Shown: one piece after another, positions 32,633 through 41,220 of the stretch | How the letters are laid out: the number at the start of each line of letters is the position of its first letter | Numbering within the stretch: the first letter of the stretch is position 1 | Assembly: GCA_014529385.2 (NCBI GenBank) | Contig: CM043962.1 | Span: 39,362,098 to 39,426,097, forward strand | Reading direction: 5' to 3' | DNA: 64,000 bases | From: Adiantum capillus-veneris | Taxonomy: Eukaryota; Streptophyta; Polypodiopsida; Polypodiales; Pteridaceae | The notes under the pieces: model-generated | Seen by the model: the letters and a program-made list of their open reading frames with translations, nothing else | Told to the model about the DNA's origin: nothing | Database searches by the model: none | Translations under genes and position numbers: made by a program

Positions 32633-33573
32633 TTAGAAACTCACAAACTCATAGAAAAAGGTGTCGAAGCCTCCGCTGCCAAGATGAGATGTCCCCCTGG
32701 TCATCTGTCGTACCTGTGCGGCCTCACGCTGCTGTCTGAACCGCGTGTCCGTTGTCCGCTCATCCTCCCTGATCTGCAGCCACGTCTCGTGTGGGATGCC
32801 CAAAGGCTTCGGTGAGACGGTCCTGAAAGCCTTCCGAGCTGCATCTCGTTGATGTTTCACGGTGTCCCATGCAACACCCTTGATCCACCTCCTCGGAACA
32901 ACGGAAGAACCCGGAGCAGGCTGGTACTCTCTCAGGATGGTCTCCACTATGTAATTGACTTTGTCCCCATCCTGATCACCCCAAGACGTTAGAAGGCTGG
33001 TCGAAAACTACAGCTCCGCGAGATGGCGAATCCACTGTCGCATCTCAGTCCCAACTCTATTCATGTCAACAGAACCATCTGCCTGTACAATCTAGAGCTT
33101 GGAGGCACTAGGATCGTGTGCCCCCCAAGGTGTCTGAGGTGTGCCAAGAGGTGTGTCGAGAGGTGTGCCTGGGTAGGACGGGGGTCGTGAGCGAGGAGGG
33201 GTCGAAGCATCTGTGGACCCTCCTCCACAGCAACCACCATCTCCACCTGACGATCGCCGAGATCGACAAGTGCGCTTGTGCTGCGGAGATGAGGACGTAC
33301 CCGCCTCTGTCCCACCCCTAGGTGTCGAAGCGGCCGTGATGGGAGAAGCAGGCGTCGTACCCATAGGCGTCCTCCCCCCCTATGCGTCCCCCCCTTAGGC
33401 GTCGGACCCTCCGGTGTGAAGCCCGGAGGCGTAGTACCCGTGCCTCTGGCTACCCAGTAGTGAGAAGCCTCTTCCATCTGAGCAAGCGTCATTCGTGTAA
33501 GGAAGCCCATGAATGCATGTGCACTCATGGAAGCGGGATCTGGAATCTGGTCTGGCATACTAAAGTCCTGCAC
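32633..33573 (-). pseudogene. TNPA-like second gene of CACTA element 1
   Basis: Minus strand, two or three coding blocks (33573-33061 in two frames; 32947-32633) with introns likely. Block 1 has MTLAQMEEASHYWVARGTG, then a Ser/Thr-Pro-rich part with RRSSGGDGG and a run of TP dipeptides (TPLDTPLGTPQTPWG). Block 2 has VPRRWIKGVAWDTVKHQR, RTVSPKPLGIPHETWLQI and RQQREAAQVRQM, similar in outline to plant Ptta/En/Spm second-ORF proteins (transposase_24). Such proteins bind subterminal repeats. CACTA element 2 has a matching RRSSGGG and TPIETPLETP region. Exact exons were not resolved. Confidence 0.55.
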
Positions 33574-33665
33574 AAAGAAATTAAAATAAAGCGATAGAAC
33601 ACAATTGTTTAAATTAACTTTAAGCTTAATTTTAAATCAACGTCTTCACACAAACACTTACAGTC

Positions 33666-34115
33666 CTAGGCCTCGACAAGTGAGGCATCATCGATAAGAT
33701 CTTGCACCGTATGATCGTCTATCTCTAATTGCAAACATAACTCTGCCCCAACTCGTTCTGGCAGATTGTCTTCATCCCTCGTATATCTGTCAGCTTCCTC
33801 TGCCATGCCTTCGTCCATCTCATCTAATGTCACAGTAGTATGGACGTCGTCTGACTGACTTTCCTCCAAGAGATCTTGCCCTTCAAATACTTGTTTATTT
33901 CTTGGAGCAACCTGAACCACAAACCACCATTGTCGCTCTCGAGGGTCCGGTACAAAGACCACTTGCTCGCAATGTTCGGGGAGAGAAAATGTGTCGCTTG
34001 CATCTGTCCAAATCTTTGTAGAATCTATTTGCACAAGTTTGTTTCCATCTCTGTGTACCATTGCATTGTGACCAGAAGTAATCACCTTGAACCACTTCAC
34101 ATCCAACAAAAACAT
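33666..34115 (-). CDS. DUF4216-like C-terminal part of CACTA 1 TNP2
   Basis: A 149-codon minus-strand frame: FLLDVKWFKVITSGHNAMVH near the start, then FSLPEHCEQVVFVPDPRERQ and WWFVVQVAPRN. This is the DUF4216 pattern (a WF..., then a VFYVxDP-like strand) that ends many plant CACTA transposases. An acidic tail follows. It is probably a last exon of the gene upstream; the listed start is just the first Met. Confidence 0.7.
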   Translation of the reverse strand: MFLLDVKWFKVITSGHNAMVHRDGNKLVQIDSTKIWTDASDTFSLPEHCEQVVFVPDPRERQWWFVVQVAPRNKQVFEGQDLLEESQSDDVHTTVTLDEMDEGMAEEADRYTRDEDNLPERVGAELCLQLEIDDHTVQDLIDDASLVEA

Positions 34116-34265
34116 CTCAAACCGCCTGAAGCTTATTTCAGGATATCTGACACCAGACCACAGTAATCCAGGTTGCTAGTGCTTCCATTCGTGTCTCTAG
34201 CACTAGCCCTGCTCTTTTGCATGAAACTAACCATTACCCCACTGTCAAACGTGTTTCTTCTGCTG

Positions 34266-35390
34266 TCAATTTTTTGTGTTCTGAAATGCTTTCCATGCGA
34301 CCACAGTGCCATGTATGTATGATACTTCCAGCCACATCCAATAGCCAGCTCTTCCTCTTCTAGAGATATGGGTTCTCCGATCTGTCGAGCTGCTCACTGT
34401 CTTGTCCAACCATGCCATTCTAGGGAATTTAGGTAGAGGAGCGAGATAGTCTGGCAAGGGTAAGCCTCGAGTCGTTTGACTTCGCCTGAAATCCTGTCGC
34501 TCCCTATTGCGTCTCTCTTTCTCTTCTTCGTACCTTTCAAGCCATTTTTGCATCGGCGCTGAATTTAGTATACAGAACTTCATGATCTTTTCTCGCATGG
34601 CCAGGTTCATTTTCTTCGGCACCCCTTGCCCTCGCGGCTCCTCTCCCACCAGTCTTGCATCCTCCTCATCGCTCCACAGTTGAGGCATTTCTGGGTCAGA
34701 AACGGATAGAAATTCGGTCGTCAATACAAGAGACTCTTGCACCAGCCATCCTTCTGCCATGCTCCCCTCTGGACGCGCTTTTTGGCGAACAAAACCCTTA
34801 AGTGTTTTCATGAACCACTCTAGAAAGAACATCCAACGGCTGTGTACTGTACCTGCCACCACTGCAACCTCGTCTACTACATGAACGAGCAAGTGCATTT
34901 GGATAGTTAGGCAACTCGTGGGTAGATACTTCTCAATCATGCAAAATGCCTCAATGGAGTTAGCCCTTGCGACTGCAATAGATTCCTCCCGTATCTCCTT
35001 GGAAGAGATCCACCGCACTAGCTCTAAAATCTTGTATATGCAGGTCCGCACTTCCTGCGTTAAACACCCCTTGATCGCAATTGGAAGAATGAATTGCAAG
35101 AACTTATGCCAGTCGTGCGATTTCAATCTTGAGAGTGGATCGTCATGGGTGAATGCTGTCTTGAGACATCGCATATATCCTGTTGGCGTCCTGAACTCTG
35201 AAATCACCCTTTTCACTTGTCGCTCTTCGTTTTTTAGCAATACCCCATGGCGCTCTTGGAAGTTTTGTTTGGCCAGCTGCATTGGTGAAAGGCCATAGCT
35301 CTGGCATCTTTCCAACTGACTGCAAATCATCTCGTGAAGCTCGATTGTATTTAATTCCCATGATTGTCTTCCAGAGGAGCTCTCCCACAT
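34266..35390 (-). CDS. DUF4218-like region of CACTA 1 TNP2
   Basis: A 374-codon minus-strand frame. It includes LKSHDWHKFLQFILPIAIKG, EIREESIAVARANSIEAFCM, EKYLPTSCLTIQMHLLVHVV and RWMFFLEWFMKTLKGFVRQK, then RPEGSMAEGWLVQESLV. These are the DUF4218 signature segments found after the transposase core in plant CACTA proteins. It overlaps the 35143-35838 frame in another register, so an intron or frameshift lies near 35150-35390. The first part (MWESSSGRQSWELN) is probably intron or out of frame. Confidence 0.8.
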   Translation of the reverse strand: MWESSSGRQSWELNTIELHEMICSQLERCQSYGLSPMQLAKQNFQERHGVLLKNEERQVKRVISEFRTPTGYMRCLKTAFTHDDPLSRLKSHDWHKFLQFILPIAIKGCLTQEVRTCIYKILELVRWISSKEIREESIAVARANSIEAFCMIEKYLPTSCLTIQMHLLVHVVDEVAVVAGTVHSRWMFFLEWFMKTLKGFVRQKARPEGSMAEGWLVQESLVLTTEFLSVSDPEMPQLWSDEEDARLVGEEPRGQGVPKKMNLAMREKIMKFCILNSAPMQKWLERYEEEKERRNRERQDFRRSQTTRGLPLPDYLAPLPKFPRMAWLDKTVSSSTDRRTHISRRGRAGYWMWLEVSYIHGTVVAWKAFQNTKN

Positions 35391-35706
35391 TCTTGAATAT
35401 ATGCATTGGATCCAGAAAATGATTAATTAGTAGATCACCCCAGTACGGCAATGTATGGAGAATGGACAAACGTTTCATTCCTGGAACAGGTTGCCCCTCA
35501 TGTTGCTCCCATCGGCGACGCCACTCTTGTACATGCATAGGACGACATTCGACGCGACCAAGCTGACCTTCGCGCAAGTGATGGCCATCTGGAAGATAAC
35601 GGTGGTGGCCTTGATAAATTGTCTTTCGAAGAGAGGCAGAATAGCGCACATCCAAGGACTGTCCGCAAATTGAAAATGCATTGTATCCCAAAGTTGTTAG
35701 CCCTGC
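35143..35706 (-). pseudogene. Late core of CACTA 1 TNP2
   Basis: Minus strand. After a likely acceptor (ATATGCAG, exon from about 35706) the protein reads LTTLGYNAFSICGQSLDVRY, HHRYLPDGHHLRE, GMKRLSILHTLPYWGDLLIN and HFLDPMHIFKNVGELLW. These match the TNP2 segment with the cysteine pair, the HRR/FLP motif and the LPYW...LDxMHIxKN motif. The upstream part of this open frame (35838-35707) is a probable intron. Confidence 0.75.
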
Positions 35707-35798
35707 ATATATTAAAGCATGAATCACGCCAAGGAAAAGGGCTTGCGAATAGGGAGAATTTTGTAAATCAATAACCATTACCAGAAGCTTCTGGCTAA

Positions 35799-36511
35799 TC
35801 ATGCATAGTCCACATAAGAAGTCCATGGATCCTTGCATGCTGTTGTCCTACTGATTCAACCGCATATGCTATGTCGATCCCATGCCATAACTCCTGAAGC
35901 TCGTCAACTAGTGGAGCTAGATAAACATCCATGTTTTTTGCCTTGAACTTACCAGGTACAATTAAGCTTAATATCAAATGACCCTTCTTGATGGCAAGCC
36001 ACGGCGGGAGGTTGTAATTGATAAGGCACACATGCCAAGTGCTCCATGACGAGCTTCTCAAGCCAAATGGATTGACTCCATCCATTGCCATGCCCAAACT
36101 CAAATTGCGTGGTTCACTCTTAAAATGTGGCCAGGTATCTTCAATGTGCCTCCAAGCCTTTGAATCAGCGGGCACCCTAAATGTTGCGTCAGTGGATCTA
36201 CTTGTAGAATGCCACCGCATCAACTTTGCAATGGAACCACAACGAAACATGTTTTTTATCCTAGGAATAATAGGGAAATGCCGCAACACTTTAGTTGGCA
36301 CTGTCTCGCCAACTGCATCTTGTTTGTAGTGCATTGCTCCGCACTTAGGACACGATAGACAATCTGCGAATTCATTGCGAAAAAGAATGCAATCATTTGT
36401 ACATGCATGAATCTTGTTGTAGTCCAAGCCAACTGAGGTCAGAAGTTGCTTTGCGTCTGGCCTGGAGGGGGGCATTTCATTGCCAGCCGGGAGAAGTTGC
36501 TCCCGCAATAA
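35799..36511 (-). pseudogene. Central core of CACTA 1 TNP2 (Transposase_21)
   Basis: Minus strand. The exon begins after TTAAACAG with LLREQLLPAGNEMPPSRPDA, then DYNKIHACTNDCILFRNEFA, CLSCPKCGAMHYKQD, a KVLRHFPIIPRIKNMFR segment, MRWHSTSRSTDATFRVPADS, MAMDGVNPFGLRSSSWSTWH and LLMWTMHD. That is the standard Transposase_21 order: zinc ribbon, DGxNPF box, WTxxD motif. A TAG replaces the aromatic codon after the Asp of MWTMHD. A GTAATG donor candidate follows near 35799. The enzyme would excise CACTA ends. Confidence 0.85.
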
Positions 36512-36595
36512 CCTGTTTAAGCCACATTAAATTAAAAAGCTCTCCGAGCACATCACTGTTGCAATTGGAAAATCTCTTTTGTAAATTACGTACCT

Positions 36596-37105
36596 AAACA
36601 AAGCAGTGACGCTTGCATCTGACCACCCATATACTGATTGAAGATTCAAAAACGCCAGACAAGAACGAAGCACATATATTTTGTCGCCTTCATAGATTGG
36701 TTGACGTGCCAACTTCCTCAGCATGTCTTCAGGAGATAGGCGCACGGCTTCTGGTGCTGCTTCGTTCGCGTTCTCCTCGCTTGTCTGGAAGAAGGCATCC
36801 AGCATCTCCTCCATGCCGTCATCTTCTGTCTGTAAGCCCTTTTCTACTTCCATCCGTGGCTCTATATTGGTCGGACCTTCACACATAATCTTTTTTCTCT
36901 CTGTCTCAGATGTAGGTGCTATGTCGCAGAAATCAATGCCCGTTCCGTAGGAGTCGTATCGCAGATTCTGTACGGTTTCTCTAGCAAACTCTCCATACTT
37001 GTGCACATGCTCATTACATATCCTATGCTTGCGTAGGATTTGATACTTGCAGATCGTGCACGAGCATGCAATCTTTTCCTCCATGTTAGTTGATGACGTT
37101 GCCAT
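36596..37105 (-). CDS. First exon of CACTA 1 TNP2
   Basis: Minus strand, ATG at 37105 (MATSSTNMEEKIACSCTICK). It carries a CSCTICKY Cys pair typical of the TNP2 start, an acidic middle, then SCLAFLNLQSVYGWSDASVT. It ends at a GTACGT donor after ALFR, and about 82 bp later an AAACAG acceptor opens the next exon. The matching exon of CACTA element 2 (63444-62925) has the same DASVTALFR-type ending (DTNITALFR). Confidence 0.75.
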
Positions 37106-37156
37106 CTACAATGATTATGAATGTTGTTTTAATATATATATATATATACTCCTCAC

Positions 37157-37345
37157 AGTGTAAACTACCTCGCATTCTCTAGTCTTGCCCAATCTCCGTA
37201 CACCTCGGTCCAGAGGTGTACGGAGATCAGGACCACCGGGTCAAAATCTCGTCTTTATTGGTCAAATCCTATATGGGTAGACACATACGTGCACTCCCAG
37301 GTGTACATGGCAATGCATGTAGCAGGCGAAAACCCTTTGCCTCTT
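37157..37345. promoter_or_regulatory. Conserved upstream block of CACTA TNP2
   Basis: GTAAACTACCTC, CCGTACACCT, GGAGATCAG and GTCTTTATTGGTCAA occur here and in the same order at 63605-63790 upstream of the TNP2 of CACTA element 2. The block contains an inverted pair (CTCCGTACACCTC at 37191-37203 and GAGGTGTACGGAG at 37213-37225). A shared promoter or leader is the simplest reading. Confidence 0.55.
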
Positions 37346-37389
37346 TTAGTTCCATAGTTTCTTCTCTGTCGACGTACCCTATCTCTCAT

Positions 37390-37403
37390 TCTTTCTCTCT
37401 CGA

Positions 37404-37492
<89 letters not shown>

Positions 37493-37578
37493 CTCGCTAT
37501 CTCTCTTTCTCTCTATTTCCCTATTTTCCTATCTCTCTCTCTGTCTCGCTCTCCACTTCCCTATCTCTCTCTCTCTCT

Positions 37579-37614
<36 letters not shown>

Positions 37615-37665
37615 CTCTCTTTCTCTATCTCTCTATTTCCTATCTCTCTCTCTCTCTCTCTCTCT

Positions 37666-37731
<66 letters not shown>

Positions 37732-37735
37732 TGAT
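37390..37735. repeat. Long (CT)n block with (TA)n insert
   Basis: About 345 bp of nearly pure CT dinucleotides, interrupted by TATTTCC/CGCT words and a (TA)n run at 37582-37612. A second (TA)n lies at about 37130-37148. 37740-38165 is a non-coding spacer with no recognised gene. Confidence 0.93.
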
Positions 37736-38163
37736 AGAACGAGCGACTGAGCTAGGGAGATCTAGATGCCCACGACTGTGGAGGACTACACAACATCGAC
37801 AGAGGCTACATCAGAGGATCTAGCTAAGTCACTTTGGCTCGACATGCACAATGCCCGGTCAGACTACTGACCATGGAGGAGATTGATGAGATCTGCCAGC
37901 GACGACAGATGCTGGATCTCCTATGATCTACCTATCCTAGCTAGCTGGTTTAGCCGTTTAGTCCACAACCAGCAGTTTAGGATTCCATAATATTTTATTT
38001 TGTCATCTTCTTACTGTGACTTTGTATCAGATCCATCACATTGTAACTTTCTTGTCTCATGTCTCATAGGTCACTTTGGCCTTTCGAAGACGTTAATATA
38101 ACATTTCATTTCATTTCTCTCTTTAATTTTTTTTCTTTAATTTTAATTTCCTAAGCATACATT

Positions 38164-38167
<4 letters not shown>

Positions 38168-38207
<40 letters not shown>

Positions 38208-38224
38208 TACACACACACACACAC

Positions 38225-38302
<78 letters not shown>

Positions 38303-38319
38303 TACACACACACACACAC

Positions 38320-38361
<42 letters not shown>

Positions 38362-38437
38362 TTCCTACACACACACACACACCTCTCTCTCTCTCTCTTT
38401 CCTACACACACACACATGCACACACACACACACACAC

Positions 38438-38523
<86 letters not shown>

Positions 38524-38580
38524 TACACACACACACACACGATGTAGAGAGAGAGAGAGAGAAAGAGAGAGAGAGGGAGG
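38168..38580. repeat. Compound (CT)n-TTTCCTA-(CA)n array
   Basis: Five or six rounds of a long CT run, the word TTTCCTA or ATTTCCTA, and a CA run of 14-20 bp, ending in (GA)n. Confidence 0.93.
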
Positions 38581-38689
38581 GTTTGGGGGGGGCGGAGATG
38601 GACATAATACCTGCGCAGCAGATTTCAACCAAGATCTGAGCAGGCGAAAATGGCCCCTGCGCACGGGTTTCGCTTTTTTTCCCCAAATC

Positions 38690-38873
38690 TTTTTGCATCG
38701 CTATACGCGTCGATATATGTGTGGCAAATAAAGCCTTTCCACGTGTATATCGACGCACACTGCGACGCGTATATTGACGCGTATAGTGACGCACGCTAAT
38801 TACGTCGATATACACATGGAAAAGCATGGCCGTCGATATATACGCGTCGATATCTTCATGTAGTGTTGTAGTG
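38690..38873 (-). repeat. CACTA 1 terminus and subterminal repeats
   Basis: Contains at least six ATCGACG/CGTCGAT words, plus an inverted pair CCTTTCCACGTGTATATCG and its near reverse complement (about 38738-38826). Ends with TAGTG at 38873. Confidence 0.75.
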
Positions 38874-38925
38874 CATGCACACAGTTGTCCCGGACTATGC
38901 CATCTAGGAGGGGTGGAAGGGCACT

Positions 38926-39780
38926 AAGTACTAAGTAATTAAGGGCAATGTTTGAAGAGGGAGGAAAATTTTGATGTTAACATGTGATTTTTTGCAAAAT
39001 TACCTAATAATATCCTTATCTTCCCGATCAGTGTAAATAGTGTATATATTATCAGAAAATCATCAAAAAATAGTCCTTTTTGGATATTTTTCATCATTTT
39101 TATTGATAATGAGACTTAAAAATAAAAAAATCCAACAAAAAATAATAAAGCTGTATTTTCAATGGATTTTCTTAATTATTGGATTTTCACTTTACTTTTT
39201 TAGAGCATTTTGCTATTTTCTTTGTTTTTTTCAAATAAACAGGTCAAAAATTAATAATAAATAGCAAGGAAGCTCATATGGAAAAATGGAAGACACAATG
39301 GTGATCAGAAAGACAAGGCGGACGAGCACAAAAAATTTCAATGAAATCAGAAGATGGAAGCAAGAAACCTAAATTAGGCGGCCATACCTACTTTTGCAAA
39401 ATTCTTGCAGAATGAGCTACAGGAATCCAATCAGGAAAATGTTTGAGTCTAACATAGATTTCATGTTCTAGTAGGACTAACTGGGAAATCTGGGAAAATT
39501 GGTTCAGGAAGTCCGGGTATAGATATCCAAGGTAGGCTAAAATCACCTCTTCCGCTTGTAGCCTTTGTAGAGAGAGATTTTGACCTCTTTCATGCGTCTT
39601 TTCCGGAGTCCACAGTTGCCCGTTTTCAGCGCCGTCTCACACGAGACGTGAGGGGTAAGTTCTTTACTCGTCAATGATCCATTTTGTATGGCCGGTAGCT
39701 AGTCTAAACCCCTAGAAAAAACCTTAGAAATCGAGCAGTGCACGAAGACCTACTGACCATAGCGGCATGTCAGCTCGACC
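38926..39780 (+). other. AT-rich region upstream of the Y leader
   Basis: No gene recognised. A TTGTCCCGGAC word and an AGGAGGGGTGGAAGG tract precede it, resembling the TTGTCGTCCGGGAC word and purine tract at 24,700-24,655 (minus strand). It is therefore a candidate 5' LTR for Y, but it does not clearly align with 44604-45027. Confidence 0.3.
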
Positions 39781-40282
39781 AAATCAGATGGGATTTGAAC
39801 TGCAACATGCCCTAACATAATAGAACCTTTCTATGTCATCAGTTGACCATTTGGCAGGGGTCGAGGGGGTCCCCCGTAGAAAAGTTAGGTTTTTGGTGGA
39901 TGCCAGAATTCCGATCTGACTCCACAGATAGCTTGCCTACGAGGTTCATATACAATGTATATGATTGGTTTAGTGAAATCAGTCAAGCAAATCCCTCGAA
40001 AAGCAGAAAACAACTCGAAGGCTACAAAGTGTCAAATTCAACATATGGGATCAAACTGAGCCAGGATTGGATGAGCTGCTTCACGACTATGTTGCGGACA
40101 AGTCCAAAGCCCCAAAGTTGACTGACCAACCGAACAGGCAGTGTAGTCATAAAAAACGGTGATTTCAGAGTCAACAAAGCACAAAGTGAAACTTGACCAA
40201 ATTCAATTTAGGACTTGTTTTTAGGTGTATAGAATGTGTCTAGGTCAAAATTTGTAAGCTTTGTAAAAAATTTGTCACTGTT

Positions 40283-40304
40283 GTAAATAATCGCGATTAT
40301 TTAC
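40283..40304. repeat. Leader palindrome Y1
   Basis: Perfect 22-bp palindrome, arms GTAAATAATCG / CGATTATTTAC. Confidence 0.95.
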
Positions 40305-40566
40305 TTTTGCACTATTTTTGCTTGAAAATTGTCACATCAGCTCACCTACCATGTGTACACACCTATTACATGTCAAAAATCAAGTATGAGCCAAAATGAG
40401 CACCTATAACTTGGAAAATTGCCACAAAACGTAAAGAAGTCTTTGCAAGCCAATTTTTGGGTTATGGACAACATTTTTTGATCCAAATCACCTCATATCT
40501 CATACACAGAGTCTATACAATGTCTAGAACCAAGTTGTACAAAAAAATGTTAATTTTGGTAGAGAA

Positions 40567-40588
40567 GTTAATAATCGTGATTATTTAC
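40567..40588. repeat. Leader palindrome Y2
   Basis: Same dyad with mismatches (GTTAATAATCG / TGATTATTTAC), 284 bp after Y1. Confidence 0.85.
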
Positions 40589-40841
40589 TTTCTAGCCAAA
40601 ATTGGGGAGTTTTGATATTTTGCCATCTTACATCCGAAGTACATGTTGTGTTAAGCGCACTAGCCAAATTTGAACCAATTTGGAGCCTAAAATCTCAAAT
40701 TTACTGTTTCAGAGACCTAAAGCCAAAATCTGCTCCCATTTTCACCCTATATATCCAAATGAGTCCATATTTCACTCATAGTATGTATTTGGTATAGCCT
40801 ATGAAGCCAAGTTTGCAAAAAGTTGGAAAATTTACTCAATT

Positions 40842-40863
40842 GTAAATAATCGCAATTATTTAC
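40842..40863. repeat. Leader palindrome Y3
   Basis: GTAAATAATCG / CAATTATTTAC, one mismatch pair, 275 bp after Y2. Confidence 0.88.
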
Positions 40864-41220
40864 TTTGGTTGCAAAAATTTATTTGGACTTTACAATTTTG
40901 TTCCTTGCATGTTTTTATGCATCTATGCTTGTTCAGAAATTGATTTGAAGCAAATTGGACCAAAATTGTCAGCATTTTAGACTAAAGGACATTTCAGAGA
41001 AAATTTCGACAAATCTACTGACTTTGATAATCTATTCATTGTACAGGAGCCATACAAGCAGCAGAGAGGGCCAAGAAAAAGCTCAATTAGAAGTAAAATT
41101 TACAGGAACTGCCCGCATATCAATTGGATCCAGATTCAGTCAAGGCCGCCAAGGCAACTTATCTCTCCAAAGAATAGCTAGAAGATCATCATACCACAAT
41201 CTTCACCGGTAGATCCAAGA

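Larger units (their letters stand above)
31611..38873 (-). mobile_element. CACTA (En/Spm) element 1
   Basis: Minus orientation. At 38869-38873 the plus strand ends TAGTG; read inward the terminus is CACTACAACACTACATGAAG. Inside it, 38690-38860 has short subterminal repeats of ATATCGACGCGTATA type in both orientations. Similar words (GTGCGTCGATATCCGCG) at 31620-31720 mark the other subterminal region, but the second CACTA end was not found. The element carries TNP2 with DUF4218 and DUF4216 parts and a separate TNPA-like gene. The left limit is approximate. Confidence 0.8.
39781..41220 (+). other. Leader of element Y with palindrome-bearing tandem units
   Basis: Non-coding. Three diverged units of 284 and 275 bp begin with a 22-bp dyad of arms GTAAATAATCG / CGATTATTTAC (40283, 40567, 40842). 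Shared unit text includes TGTACAAAAAA or TTTGCAAAAA words before the dyad and ATATCCAAATGAG or AAATCACCTCATATCTCA text. Confidence 0.72.
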
